Shown piece by piece: positions 8,401-18,498 of a DNA stretch of 31,023 bases (positions are counted from its first letter, which is position 1; each line of letters starts with the position of its first letter). Source of the stretch: Polaromonas sp. Its GTDB lineage: Bacteria > Pseudomonadota > Gammaproteobacteria > Burkholderiales > Burkholderiaceae_C. The stretch covers positions 1-31,023 of the forward strand of contig JAQGMN010000142.1 in NCBI GenBank assembly GCA_028292345.1, read 5' to 3'. Made by a program: the position numbers and the translations under genes. Under the pieces are notes generated by a model that was not told the origin of the DNA, made no database searches, and was given only the letters and a program-made list of their open reading frames with translations.

Positions 8401-9798
8401 GTGAACAACATCGACTCCCTTGCCACCCCCATCCCGAATCCGGCCCGGCCGCTGCGCATTGCCGTCATTGGCGGCGGCCCGTCCGGCCTGATGGCGGCCG
8501 AAGCGCTGGCCAGCGCCGGACCCGCGGTTTCCGTGCAGGTGTATGACGCCATGCCTTCGGTCGGCCGCAAGTTCCTTCTGGCCGGCAAGGGCGGGCTGAA
8601 CCTGACGCATTCCGAACCGGCGGAGATTTTCCTCAAGCGCTACGGCGCGCACAGCGGGCCGCTGCAGGCGCTGATGGCCGCTTTCGGACCGGCCGAACTG
8701 CGCGCCTGGGCCGAAGCGCTGGGCATTGAAACCTTTGTCGGCAGCTCGGGGCTGGTGTTTCCCCAGGACATGAAGGCCGCGCCGCTGCTGCGCGCCTGGC
8801 TGCACCGCCTGCGCGCCTCTAGCGTGCGGTTTTCCATGCGGCACCGCTGGCTGGGCTGGACCGAGGACGGCACGCTGAAATTTTCAACGCCCGCCGGCGA
8901 GGTGCTGGCCGAGGCCGACGCGGTGGTGCTGGCGCTGGGCGGCGGCAGCTGGAAACGCCTGGGCTCCGACGGCGCCTGGGTGCCGATCCTGCAGGAGCGC
9001 GGCGTGCCCGTGGCGCCGCTGCAGCCGTCGAACTGCGGCTTTGACGTGGCCGCCCGGCCTGCGCTGGACGCCGCCGCGCACGGCGAAACCCGGCGCGATT
9101 TCTTCCGGGAACTGGTCGGCCAGGCGCCGCAGCCCGAGCCGGGCTGGAGCGAGCACTTTGCCAGCCGATTTGCCGGCGAGCCCTTCAAGTCGGTGGCGAT
9201 CCGTTTCACCGATTCGCAAGGCCGCAGTTTCAGCCGCAAAGGCGAATTCGTCGCCACGGCGACCGGCGTCGAAGGCAGCCTGGTCTATGCGGCGTCCAGC
9301 CTGCTGCGGGACGAGATCGCGGCCCAGGGCAGCGCAACCCTGCTGCTCGACCTGCTGCCCGACAAGACGCCCGAGCAGGTGCTGGTCGAGGTGCGCCATC
9401 CGCGCGGCTCGCGCTCGCTGTCCAGCCATCTGAAAAGCCGCCTGAACCTGGACGGCATCAAGGCCGGCATGCTGTATGAACTGCTGGGCAAGGACGCGAT
9501 GGCCGACCCGGTGAAGCTGGCCACCGGCATCAAGGCGCTGCCGCTGCGGCTGGTGGCGGTCCGGCCCATCGACGAAGCGATCAGCAGCGCCGGCGGCGTG
9601 CGGTTCGAGGGGCTGGATGAGAACCTGCGCATCTCCGTGCCCGCCGACCTCAGGCCGCCGGTGTTTTGCGCCGGCGAAATGCTCGACTGGGAAGCGCCCA
9701 CCGGCGGCTACCTGCTGACGGCCTGCTTTGCCACCGGCCGGGCGGCCGGGCAGGGCGTGCTGCGGCATTTCGGCCAGGCGTTGCCTGCCGGCGCCTGA
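8401..9798 (+). CDS. BaiN/HI0933-like FAD-dependent flavoprotein (PP_4765 type)
   Basis: Predicted cytosolic FAD-binding oxidoreductase of unknown substrate. The protein has 465 residues. The N-terminal Rossmann dinucleotide site is VIGGGPSG (Gly24, Gly26, Gly29). It is followed by the family signature GRKFLLAGKGGLNLTHSEP. The second dinucleotide-fold motif is ALGGGSWKRLGSDG, and the C-terminal FAD site is AGEMLDWEAPTGGYLL. These fit the HI0933-like flavoproteins, in particular the branch called TIGR03862. The start is GTG; no ATG lies in frame before the FAD motif, and the ribosome-binding site is weak. The gene ends 16 bp from the stop codon of the convergent gene on the other strand. Substrate and physiological role cannot be told from the sequence. 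Confidence 0.85.
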   Translation: MNNIDSLATPIPNPARPLRIAVIGGGPSGLMAAEALASAGPAVSVQVYDAMPSVGRKFLLAGKGGLNLTHSEPAEIFLKRYGAHSGPLQALMAAFGPAELRAWAEALGIETFVGSSGLVFPQDMKAAPLLRAWLHRLRASSVRFSMRHRWLGWTEDGTLKFSTPAGEVLAEADAVVLALGGGSWKRLGSDGAWVPILQERGVPVAPLQPSNCGFDVAARPALDAAAHGETRRDFFRELVGQAPQPEPGWSEHFASRFAGEPFKSVAIRFTDSQGRSFSRKGEFVATATGVEGSLVYAASSLLRDEIAAQGSATLLLDLLPDKTPEQVLVEVRHPRGSRSLSSHLKSRLNLDGIKAGMLYELLGKDAMADPVKLATGIKALPLRLVAVRPIDEAISSAGGVRFEGLDENLRISVPADLRPPVFCAGEMLDWEAPTGGYLLTACFATGRAAGQGVLRHFGQALPAGA

Positions 9799-9814
9799 AC
9801 GGCCCGGGGCCTGG

Positions 9815-11878
9815 CTAAATTCCCGACGGAAAGGTTTCGGGCGCTTCACCCGCGCTCCAGACCGGTCCCTTGTCCAGCGGCTCCAGCGCGCTGGTTTCGT
9901 CGATGTGGATCATGGCATCGAACTGACCGGCCAGGCGGGTGTGGAAATAGTGGCTCTGGCGTTCGGTTTCGGGCCGGTAGATGACGCCGATCGCGCGCTG
10001 CAGCCGAAGCGGCTCGGCCAGCTGGCGCAGCGCGGCATGGTCCCGCAGCAGCAGTAAAAAGCGCTTCGTGCCGGTCTGGTGGAACACGTCTTCCCAGCTG
10101 CCGTGCAGGCCGTCGCGCACCCGCTTGCGCTGCGGCGGCTTGTCCCAGTCCGTGGCGGCCGTCACCCAGCCATGGTGGGTGCTGAAACCGACGCGCACGG
10201 CATCCAGGCCGTAGCGGTCGCGCATCAGCTGGCCGACATTCCATTCGCCGCGGTCGCTCATCTCGGTGGCGCCGGCATCGCCCAGGTGCGAGTTGTGCGC
10301 CCACACCGCCATGCGCGGCGGCATGCCGCCGGCGCCCAGGTGCCGGTCCAGCGCCTGCAGCGTCTCGACCATGTGGCTGTCGCGCAGGTTCCAGGACGAC
10401 ACCCGGGCGCGGAACATGGTGCGGTAGTACTCCTCGGCATTGCGCACCAGGCGGGCGTTCTGCTCGGCATGAAACGCTTCGTCACGCGCCAGACCGGGCG
10501 TGCGCGGCATGTCGGCCGCGCGGCGCGTCATTTCGCGCAGCTGCTGCACCACGGCATCTTCACAGCTCGGCGCCATTCCAAAGCTGGCGGCATAGCCGTA
10601 GGCCTGGCTGTCTTCGCCCGAATGGTCGAAGCAGCTGTAGCGGTAGCGGGCGCGCGCGGCGGCTTCGGGATCGATCCGGTCGAGGTAGGCCAGCACTTCC
10701 TGCATGGAGGTGAACAAGCTGTACAGGTCGATGCCGTAGAAGCCGACCTGGGACTCCGGGCTGCGGCCGGTGTTGTAGTCGCGCAGCCATTCCACAAAAT
10801 CGCGCACCTCGGTATTGCGCCACATCCATGACGGAAAGCGCTTGAAGCCCGACAGCGCCGAATCGGCATCGGCGTCGCTGCCCAGGCCGCGCACATAGCG
10901 GTTCACGCGCCATGCGTCGGGCCAGTCGGCCTCGACCGCTACGGCGGTGAAGCCTTTCTCAAGGATCAGCCGGCGCGTGATGGCGGCGCGCTCGCGGTAG
11001 AACTCCTGCGTGCCGTGCGATGCCTCGCCCAGCAGGGCAAAGCGCGCCGGGCCGATCAGTTCGAGCAGTGCGTCGTAGTCGCTGGCGCCGCCGTCCAGCG
11101 GCTGCAGATGCTGCTGCAGGCTGTGGACCAGCACGCTGGCGGGTTGACGGGCATCCGCCTGCGGCTCGGGCGAGGGATTTTGCTGCCAGGACTTTTCCCG
11201 GATCAGGTTGGCCTTGAGCGCCTGTTCGCGCGTGCGGCGGGCTTCATCGAGCAGGGCAATGACTTCCTCGTCGGATGTCTGCGGAAATGTCTTGTACCAG
11301 AGGCCGACGGCGCGAAACGGATGCGGCATGGCGGCGCAGACCACCTCGTCCGCTTCATCGCGCAGGGCCTGGCAGCTGTCCTGCGCGCCCACCGGAACGG
11401 CCACCACCAGCCGGGCGGGGCGCTGCTGCCGGATGGCCAGCACGGCCGCGCGCATGCTGGCGCCGGTGGCCAGCCCGTCGTCGACCACGATGACCGTGCG
11501 GCCTTCAATGCCGATCGGCGGACGCTGGCCCCGGTAGAGCTGCTCGCGCCGCACCAGTTCATCCTGCTCGCGGGCCACGACCCCGGCGATGTCCGAGGGC
11601 GCGACGTCCAGGCCGTTCAAGGGCGTCATGACGCGAACGCCCCCGCTGGCAATCGCGCCCATGGCATATTCCTCGTGGCCGGGAAGGCCCAGCTTGCGGA
11701 CCACGAAAATGTCCAGCGGCGCCTGCAGCGCCTGCGCCACTTCAAAGGCCACCGGGACGCCGCCGCGCGGCAGGCCGAGCACCAGCAGGTTGTCCTGGCC
11801 GGCATGGTGGGCCAGTTTTTCCGCCAGCACCCTTCCGGCATGGCGGCGATCATTCAGCGGCAAGGTGATGTCACGCAT
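9815..11878 (-). CDS. Phosphoribosyltransferase-erythromycin esterase fusion protein
   Basis: A 687-residue two-domain protein. Residues ~1-215 are a type I phosphoribosyltransferase-like domain with the PRPP loop VIVVDDGLATGAS (129-141, Asp133-Asp134). A charged linker of ~40 residues follows. Residues ~255-680 are an erythromycin-esterase (Ere) domain with LLGEASHGTQEFYRE (His288) and AVWAHNSHLGDA (His528, His531), the two histidine motifs of that family. The same fusion is known in Mycobacterium tuberculosis Rv2030c, a member of the DosR dormancy regulon; the true substrate is unknown and macrolide resistance should not be assumed. The ATG has a strong AAGGAGG site and follows the hydrolase gene by 14 bp, so the two form an operon. 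No signal peptide is seen. Confidence 0.9.
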   Translation of the reverse strand: MRDITLPLNDRRHAGRVLAEKLAHHAGQDNLLVLGLPRGGVPVAFEVAQALQAPLDIFVVRKLGLPGHEEYAMGAIASGGVRVMTPLNGLDVAPSDIAGVVAREQDELVRREQLYRGQRPPIGIEGRTVIVVDDGLATGASMRAAVLAIRQQRPARLVVAVPVGAQDSCQALRDEADEVVCAAMPHPFRAVGLWYKTFPQTSDEEVIALLDEARRTREQALKANLIREKSWQQNPSPEPQADARQPASVLVHSLQQHLQPLDGGASDYDALLELIGPARFALLGEASHGTQEFYRERAAITRRLILEKGFTAVAVEADWPDAWRVNRYVRGLGSDADADSALSGFKRFPSWMWRNTEVRDFVEWLRDYNTGRSPESQVGFYGIDLYSLFTSMQEVLAYLDRIDPEAAARARYRYSCFDHSGEDSQAYGYAASFGMAPSCEDAVVQQLREMTRRAADMPRTPGLARDEAFHAEQNARLVRNAEEYYRTMFRARVSSWNLRDSHMVETLQALDRHLGAGGMPPRMAVWAHNSHLGDAGATEMSDRGEWNVGQLMRDRYGLDAVRVGFSTHHGWVTAATDWDKPPQRKRVRDGLHGSWEDVFHQTGTKRFLLLLRDHAALRQLAEPLRLQRAIGVIYRPETERQSHYFHTRLAGQFDAMIHIDETSALEPLDKGPVWSAGEAPETFPSGI

Positions 11879-11892
11879 GATGGTTTCCTCCT

Positions 11893-12597
11893 TCAGGCTT
11901 TGACCAGGGGCGCGCCCCCCGGTTCCGTGCGCGCCAGATGGGCGCCGAACCAGGAGGCCGCCAGTTCGGCCACCGCCTCCAGCGCGCCTTTTTCCTCAAA
12001 CAGGTGGGTGGCGCCCTCGACGATCGCCATGCGCTTTTCGCAGGTCAGGTGCGCTAGCGACTCCTCGTTGAGCCCGATCACGCCATGGTCGGCGCCGCCG
12101 ACGATCAGCAGCGTGGGCGCGGTGACGGCCGCCAGCGCCACCGGGCCGGCCAGTTCGGGCCGGCCGCCGCGCGATACCACGGCGGCGATCTGCCGCCCCA
12201 GGCGGGCGGCGGCAATGATGGCGGCGGCGCTGCCGGTGCTGGCGCCGAAGTAGCCCACGGGCAGCCGCTCCAGGCCGGGCTGCGCTACCGCCCAGGTGGT
12301 CGCGTCCTGCAGGCGCCGGGTGAGCAGGGCGATGTCGAACCGGTGCTCGCGGGTGTGCAGGTCGATCTGCTCCTCCTGCGCGGTGAGCAGGTCGAACAGC
12401 AGCGTGGCAATGCCGGACTGCTGCAGGCGCTGCGCCACCAGCCGGTTGCGCGCGCTGTGCCGGCCGCTGCCGCTGCCATGCACGAACAGCACCACCCCGA
12501 AAGCGCCGGCCGGCACCGTCAGGTCGCCGTAGAGCCAGGCGTCGCCGCAGGGAATGCGGACTTCGAGGGCGGCAGGGACTTGCCCGTTGGGATTCAT
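11893..12597 (-). CDS. Dienelactone hydrolase-like alpha/beta hydrolase
   Basis: Predicted cytosolic serine hydrolase of 234 residues with an alpha/beta fold. The oxyanion motif is VLFVHGSGSGRHSARN. The nucleophile is Ser120 in GYFGASTGS, the acid is probably Asp170 in VGGADHGVI, and the base is His198 in EGATHLFEE. The family nucleophile of true dienelactone hydrolases is Cys, so dienelactone is unlikely to be the substrate. The ATG is preceded by CCGGAG. The gene is first in the operon and lies 14 bp before the phosphoribosyltransferase-erythromycin esterase fusion. In other bacteria such hydrolases also occur next to, or fused with, phosphoribosyltransferases, which suggests a joint role in a stress response (inference). 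Confidence 0.85.
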   Translation of the reverse strand: MNPNGQVPAALEVRIPCGDAWLYGDLTVPAGAFGVVLFVHGSGSGRHSARNRLVAQRLQQSGIATLLFDLLTAQEEQIDLHTREHRFDIALLTRRLQDATTWAVAQPGLERLPVGYFGASTGSAAAIIAAARLGRQIAAVVSRGGRPELAGPVALAAVTAPTLLIVGGADHGVIGLNEESLAHLTCEKRMAIVEGATHLFEEKGALEAVAELAASWFGAHLARTEPGGAPLVKA

Positions 12598-12702
12598 GGC
12601 GCACTCCGGAAAAATGGAAGCATCAGCCTAGGAAAAACGGGCGCATCGGGCCATCAGGTTTTTTCGATTTTTCCTGTAGTCAAGCTTGTCCAGGCAGGTT
12701 TT

Positions 12703-12763
12703 TTTAAGCCAAAACAGCTGTTTGCGCACGTCCTGCCTGCGCTCGGTGCTATCAAAAAAGAAG
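12703..12763 (+). repeat. Mini-repeat copy 4, between argA and the hydrolase gene
   Basis: AAGCCAAAACAGCTGTTTGC, then GCGCACGTCCTGCCTGCGC, then GCTATCAAAAAAGAAG. The A-run with the GCTATC start is the best preserved part. It lies in the 236-bp gap between argA (stop at 12834) and the hydrolase start at 12597. The rest of the gap holds an 8-bp AGGAAAAA/TTTTTCCT inverted repeat and a 12-bp GGCCCGCGGGCC palindrome at 12796-12807, neither with a clear role. Confidence 0.7.
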
Positions 12764-12833
12764 TCGATGAATCCGGCGTTGCTATCCTGCCGGCCGGCCC
12801 GCGGGCCACACCCGGCGGCGCCATCGTCAAGGC

Positions 12834-14183
<1,350 letters not shown>

Positions 14184-14398
14184 GGCGCTTTCAGGGTTCA
14201 GTAGGTACTTGGGGGAAAAACCGGAGCATTCCCGGACACGGGTCCAGGCGCTTGTCCGGCAAGGCAAAAAAATAGCAGTGAGTGTAAGGCGCGCGGGCCA
14301 ACGGCGCCGCGGACATTGGCGCGCCCGAAAAGCCCGGCCCGCATCCGCTGGCAAGGCAGAACGCCGATAATCAGCAGCTTTGACTGCTGGGTCTTCCC

Positions 14399-17300
14399 TT
14401 GCTTCCTTCCTTGTCTCCTCTGGCCATCACCTTTCCCGAGTCGCTGCCGGTTTCCGCCAAGCGCGACGACATCGCCGCGGCGCTCACGGCGCACCAGGTC
14501 ATCATCGTCTGCGGTGAAACCGGCTCGGGCAAGACCACGCAGCTGCCCAAGATCGCCCTGGCGCTGGGGCGCGGCAAGCTCAACTACGCGCCCGGCCAGG
14601 GCAAGCTGATCGGCCACACCCAGCCGCGCCGCATTGCCGCGTCCAGCGTGGCCAAGCGCATTGCCGAAGAGCTGAAGACGCCGCTGGGCGACGTGGTCGG
14701 CTACAAGGTGCGCTTTCAGGACCGGCTGAGCCGCGATGCGTCGGTCAAGCTGATGACCGACGGCATACTGCTGGCCGAAACCCAGACCGACCCGCTGCTG
14801 CGCGCCTACGACACCATCATCATCGACGAGGCGCACGAGCGCAGCCTGAACATCGACTTCCTGCTGGGCTACCTGCGCCAATTGCTGCCGCGCCGGCCCG
14901 ACCTGAAGGTGGTGATCACCTCGGCGACGATCGACGCGCAGCGCTTTGCCGACTATTTCGCCTCAGCCAAGGGGCCGGCGCCGGTCATCATGGTGTCGGG
15001 GCGGATGTTCCCGGTCGAGCAGCGCTACCGGCCATTTGAAGAGTCGCGCGACTACGACCTGAACGACGCGATTGCCGACGCGGTGGACGAACTCTGGATG
15101 AATCCGCGCAGCGCCGGCGACATCCTGATTTTCCTGCCCGGCGAGCGCGAGATCCGCGAGGCCGCCGACCATTTGCGCAAGCACCTGGCGCACCAGCCCC
15201 TGACGCGCAATGCCGAGGTGCTGCCGCTGTTTGCCCGCCTGAGCCAGGCCGAGCAGGACCGGATTTTCGACGGCCACAGCGGCCGGCGCATCGTGCTGGC
15301 GACCAACGTGGCCGAAACGTCGCTCACCGTGCCGGGCATCCGCTACGTGATTGACGCCGGCACGGCGCGGGTCAAGCGCTACAGTTTCAGGAACAAGGTC
15401 GAGCAGCTGATGGTCGAGCCGATCTCGCAGTCGGCCGCCAACCAGCGCGCCGGGCGCTGCGGCCGCGTGGCCGACGGCATTTGCATCCGGCTGTACGACG
15501 AGCCCGATTTTTTGGGCCGGCCGCGCTTCACCGACCCGGAGATTTTGCGCAGCTCCCTGGCTGCGGTGATTTTGCGCATGAAGGCGCTGCACCTGGGCAC
15601 CATCGAGGACTTTGCCTTCATCGAGCCGCCGCAACGCCGCGCCATTGCCGACGGCTACCAGCTGCTGGCCGAACTCGGCGCGGTCGATGACGACAACGAA
15701 CTCACGCCGGTTGGCCGCACGCTGGCCAAGCTGCCGCTGGACCCGCGCGTCGGCCGCATGATTCTGGAGGCGAAAGACCGCAAGGCACTGGAGGAAGTGC
15801 TGGTGATTGCCAGCGCCCTGAGCGTGCAGGACGTGCGCGACCGGCCGATGGACAGGCAGACCCAGGCCGACCAGGCGCATGCCAAGTTCGACGACGAGAA
15901 AAGCGAGTTCGCCGGCTACCTCAAGCTGTGGAAATGGCTCAACGAGTCGCGTGGCGGCCGGGTGCAGCCGCCGGCCCGGCCCGTCCCCAGAAGGGCAGGG
16001 AACCAGGCCGTCCTGCCCATCCACAAGCGCAGCGCCGCTTCACTTCCTTCCCCTGAGGAAGGGGTCCTTGCCGAACCCGCGCCCAGCCACAAGCTGAGCA
16101 ACCGCCAGTACGAAACCCTGCTGCGCGAGAATTTCGTCAACATCCGCCGCGTGCGCGAATGGCGCGACATCCATTCCCAGCTGCAGGCGGTGGTCGGCGA
16201 GCAGGGCTGGCATTTGAATACCGAACCCGCCAGCTACGAGCAGCTGCACCTGTCGCTGCTGTGCGGCCTGCTGGGCAACATCGGCTGGAAGGACGAGGAG
16301 CATGACGCCTACCTTGGTGCGCGGGGCATCCGCTTTCACCGCCATCCGGGCGCGCGGCTGAGCAAAAAGCCGGGCCGCTGGATTGTCGCGGCCGAACTGG
16401 TCGAGACCACGCGCCTGTTCGGCCGGGGCATTGCCAACATCGATCCGCAATGGATCGAGCTGGCCGCCGGCCATCTGTTGAAAAAGCAGGTGCTGGATCC
16501 GCACTGGGAGAAAAAAGCCGCGCAGGTCGCCGCCTTCGAGCGCGCCACGCTCTACGGGCTGGTGGTCTACAGCGGGCGGCGGATCAACTTTGGCAAGATC
16601 GACCCGGTCACGTCGCGCGAAATCTTCATTCGCGAGGCGCTGATCGCAGGCAACTGGGACACGAAGCTGCCCTTTCTGGCCGCCAACGACAAGATGATTG
16701 CGCATGTGCAGGACCTGGAGCACAAGGCGCGCCGCCAGGACGTGCTGATCGATGACGAGCTGATCTACGCCTTTTACGACCAGCAGCTGCCGCCCGATGT
16801 CTGCACCGGCGCCGGCTTCGAGAACTGGTTCAAGGCCGAGGTCAGGAAGCGGCCGGATCTGCTGTTGTTGACGCAGGAAGAGCTGATGCGCCACGAGGCG
16901 GCGGGCATCACCACGCAGGCCTTTCCCAAGGCGCTGCGGCTGGGCGGCGTCGATTGCCTGGCGACCTACCTGCACGAGCCCGGCGACGCACGCGACGGCG
17001 TGACCGTCGAGGTGCCGATCTTTGCGCTGAACCAGGTCAACGAGGAGCGCTGCGAATGGCTGGTGCCCGGCATGCTCAAGGACAAGATCCAGGCGCTGAT
17101 CAAGACACTGCACCAGCGCCCGCGTTCGCGGCTGGTGCCTCTGCCCGACACTGCTGCGCGCATGGCGCAGGAACTGATGGCGGCAGAGAAGTTCGGCACG
17201 GGTTCGCTGACCGACGCAGTCCTGAAATGGGTGCGCGATGCGACCTCGCTCGACATCAAGCGGGCCGACCTGAAGCTGGACATGCTGCCGCCGCACCTGT

Positions 17301-18436
17301 TCATGAACTTTCGCGTGGTCGATGAGCACGGGCGCCAGCTGGGCGCGGGCCGCAACCTGGGCGCGCTCAAGGGCGAGCTGGGCTCGCAGGCGCGCGGGGC
17401 TTTCCAGGCGCTGGCGGGGCTCAAGAACCTGGGCCGGGCGCCGCCGCCTGCGCTGGACACCGCCCCGGCCGGTGCTTCAGACCGAAATAAAGCATCCAGC
17501 AAGCCTCTGGCGCAAGCGGGGCGGGCGCAGTCAGCTCCTGAAAAGATAGCAGTCAAGGTTCCCGAGCGCTACACCAGCTGGACCTTTGGCGAATTGCCAG
17601 AGCTGATGGAGATCGGCAAGGGGGCGCAAACGCTGATTGGTTTTCCCGCGCTGATCGACCTGGGCGACGCGGTGACCATCGAGGTGTTCGACGAGCCCGA
17701 CGCCGCGGCTGTCAGGCACCGTGCCGGCCTGCGCCGCCTGTTTTCGCTGCAGATCAGGGACGCGCTGAAGTACCTGGAGAAAAACCTCCCCGACCTGTTG
17801 AAAATGAGCACGTCCTACATGCTGGTGGGCCGCGCCGCCGACAACTCGGGCGGCGGCACGGTGGACGAGCTGCGCCAGCAGATCATCGAGGTTGCGCTGG
17901 ACCGGGCGTTCCTGCTCGATCCGCTGCCGAGCGGCGAAGCCGGCTTCAAGAAGCGGGTGGACGAGGGGCGCGGCCGCCTGACGCTGATTGCCAGCGAAGT
18001 GGCGCGGCTGGCGGGCGGCATCCTGACGGAATTCGCCGTGGCCCAGCGAAAAATCAAGGACACGAAAAACGCGCTGGAGGCGGTGCAGGACGCCACGCAG
18101 CAGCTTCAGCGCCTGATGCCCAAGAAATTCCTGACGGCCACGCCCTACGGCCAGCTGCAGCATTTCACCCGCTACCTCAAGGCGATCACGCTGCGGGTGG
18201 ACAAGTGGCGCGCCGACCCGGCCCGCGATGCCGCGCGCCTGGCCGAATTGCGTCCGCACGAGCAGCGCTACTGGCGGCTGCTTGCCGAGCGCAAGGGTGC
18301 GGCGGACGCGCGCATGCAGGAATACCGCTGGCTGCTGGAGGAGTTGCGGGTGAGCTTTTTCGCGCAGGAACTGCGCACGCCGCAGCCGGTCAGCATCAAG
18401 CGTCTGGACAAGCTCTGGGCGCAGATCAACAGTTGA
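14399..18436 (+). CDS. hrpA: ATP-dependent RNA helicase HrpA (DEAH family)
   Basis: Large DEAH-box RNA helicase; E. coli HrpA resolves stalled ribosomes. 1345 residues against ~1300 in E. coli. Walker A is CGETGSGKTTQ (Lys45), the DEAH box is residues 143-146 (IIDEAHERSLN), motif III is SAT at 175, and motif VI is QRAGRCGR from 349. The OB-fold and the DUF3418-type C-terminal half follow (WTFGELPELMEIGKG, LKYLEKNLPDLLKM). Two in-frame expansions stand out. Residues ~520-564 are proline/alanine-rich and interrupt the segment that normally runs from KLWKW to KLSNR. Residues ~1029-1051 are encoded by a mini-repeat copy. The start is uncertain: TTG at 14399 is the first possible codon, another TTG lies four codons later, and no ATG is near. 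It is divergent from argA across ~215 bp. Confidence 0.95.
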   Translation: MLPSLSPLAITFPESLPVSAKRDDIAAALTAHQVIIVCGETGSGKTTQLPKIALALGRGKLNYAPGQGKLIGHTQPRRIAASSVAKRIAEELKTPLGDVVGYKVRFQDRLSRDASVKLMTDGILLAETQTDPLLRAYDTIIIDEAHERSLNIDFLLGYLRQLLPRRPDLKVVITSATIDAQRFADYFASAKGPAPVIMVSGRMFPVEQRYRPFEESRDYDLNDAIADAVDELWMNPRSAGDILIFLPGEREIREAADHLRKHLAHQPLTRNAEVLPLFARLSQAEQDRIFDGHSGRRIVLATNVAETSLTVPGIRYVIDAGTARVKRYSFRNKVEQLMVEPISQSAANQRAGRCGRVADGICIRLYDEPDFLGRPRFTDPEILRSSLAAVILRMKALHLGTIEDFAFIEPPQRRAIADGYQLLAELGAVDDDNELTPVGRTLAKLPLDPRVGRMILEAKDRKALEEVLVIASALSVQDVRDRPMDRQTQADQAHAKFDDEKSEFAGYLKLWKWLNESRGGRVQPPARPVPRRAGNQAVLPIHKRSAASLPSPEEGVLAEPAPSHKLSNRQYETLLRENFVNIRRVREWRDIHSQLQAVVGEQGWHLNTEPASYEQLHLSLLCGLLGNIGWKDEEHDAYLGARGIRFHRHPGARLSKKPGRWIVAAELVETTRLFGRGIANIDPQWIELAAGHLLKKQVLDPHWEKKAAQVAAFERATLYGLVVYSGRRINFGKIDPVTSREIFIREALIAGNWDTKLPFLAANDKMIAHVQDLEHKARRQDVLIDDELIYAFYDQQLPPDVCTGAGFENWFKAEVRKRPDLLLLTQEELMRHEAAGITTQAFPKALRLGGVDCLATYLHEPGDARDGVTVEVPIFALNQVNEERCEWLVPGMLKDKIQALIKTLHQRPRSRLVPLPDTAARMAQELMAAEKFGTGSLTDAVLKWVRDATSLDIKRADLKLDMLPPHLFMNFRVVDEHGRQLGAGRNLGALKGELGSQARGAFQALAGLKNLGRAPPPALDTAPAGASDRNKASSKPLAQAGRAQSAPEKIAVKVPERYTSWTFGELPELMEIGKGAQTLIGFPALIDLGDAVTIEVFDEPDAAAVRHRAGLRRLFSLQIRDALKYLEKNLPDLLKMSTSYMLVGRAADNSGGGTVDELRQQIIEVALDRAFLLDPLPSGEAGFKKRVDEGRGRLTLIASEVARLAGGILTEFAVAQRKIKDTKNALEAVQDATQQLQRLMPKKFLTATPYGQLQHFTRYLKAITLRVDKWRADPARDAARLAELRPHEQRYWRLLAERKGAADARMQEYRWLLEELRVSFFAQELRTPQPVSIKRLDKLWAQINS
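17485..17551 (+). repeat. Mini-repeat copy 5, inside the hrpA reading frame
   Basis: AAATAAAGCATCCAGCAAGC, then GGCGCAAGCGGGGCGGGCGC, then TCAGCTCCTGAAAAGATAGC. The order of the three blocks is that of the copy at 8253-8318. It encodes residues ~1029-1051 (KASSKPLAQAGRAQSAPEKI), a flexible stretch in a linker that is proline-rich and poorly conserved in the family. The frame is kept and no stop is introduced. Confidence 0.65.
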
Positions 18437-18446
18437 TAGCCCCACG

Positions 18447-18479
18447 AAAAAAGGACCTTGCTCTGCAAGGTCCTTTTTT
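18447..18479. terminator. Bidirectional intrinsic terminator between hrpA and the DUF3309 gene
   Basis: A perfect inverted repeat: AAAAAAGGACCTTG (18447-18460), a CTCTG loop, and CAAGGTCCTTTTTT (18466-18479). An 8-bp GC-containing stem is followed by six T on either strand. It starts 11 bases after the hrpA stop codon and 20 bases before the stop of the convergent small gene, so it serves both. Confidence 0.92.
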
Positions 18480-18498
18480 CAAGGGGGGACTTCAGTTG

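Noticed and set aside
11878..11893. Reading the erythromycin-esterase domain as a macrolide resistance gene
   Set aside because: The domain is fused to a phosphoribosyltransferase, sits in a chromosomal stress-type operon and resembles Rv2030c; the name of the family does not imply macrolide hydrolysis.
12796..12807. 12-bp palindrome GGCCCGCGGGCC near the argA stop codon
   Set aside because: It has no loop and no following T run, so it is neither a proper terminator nor a clear operator; such palindromes are expected by chance in GC-rich DNA.
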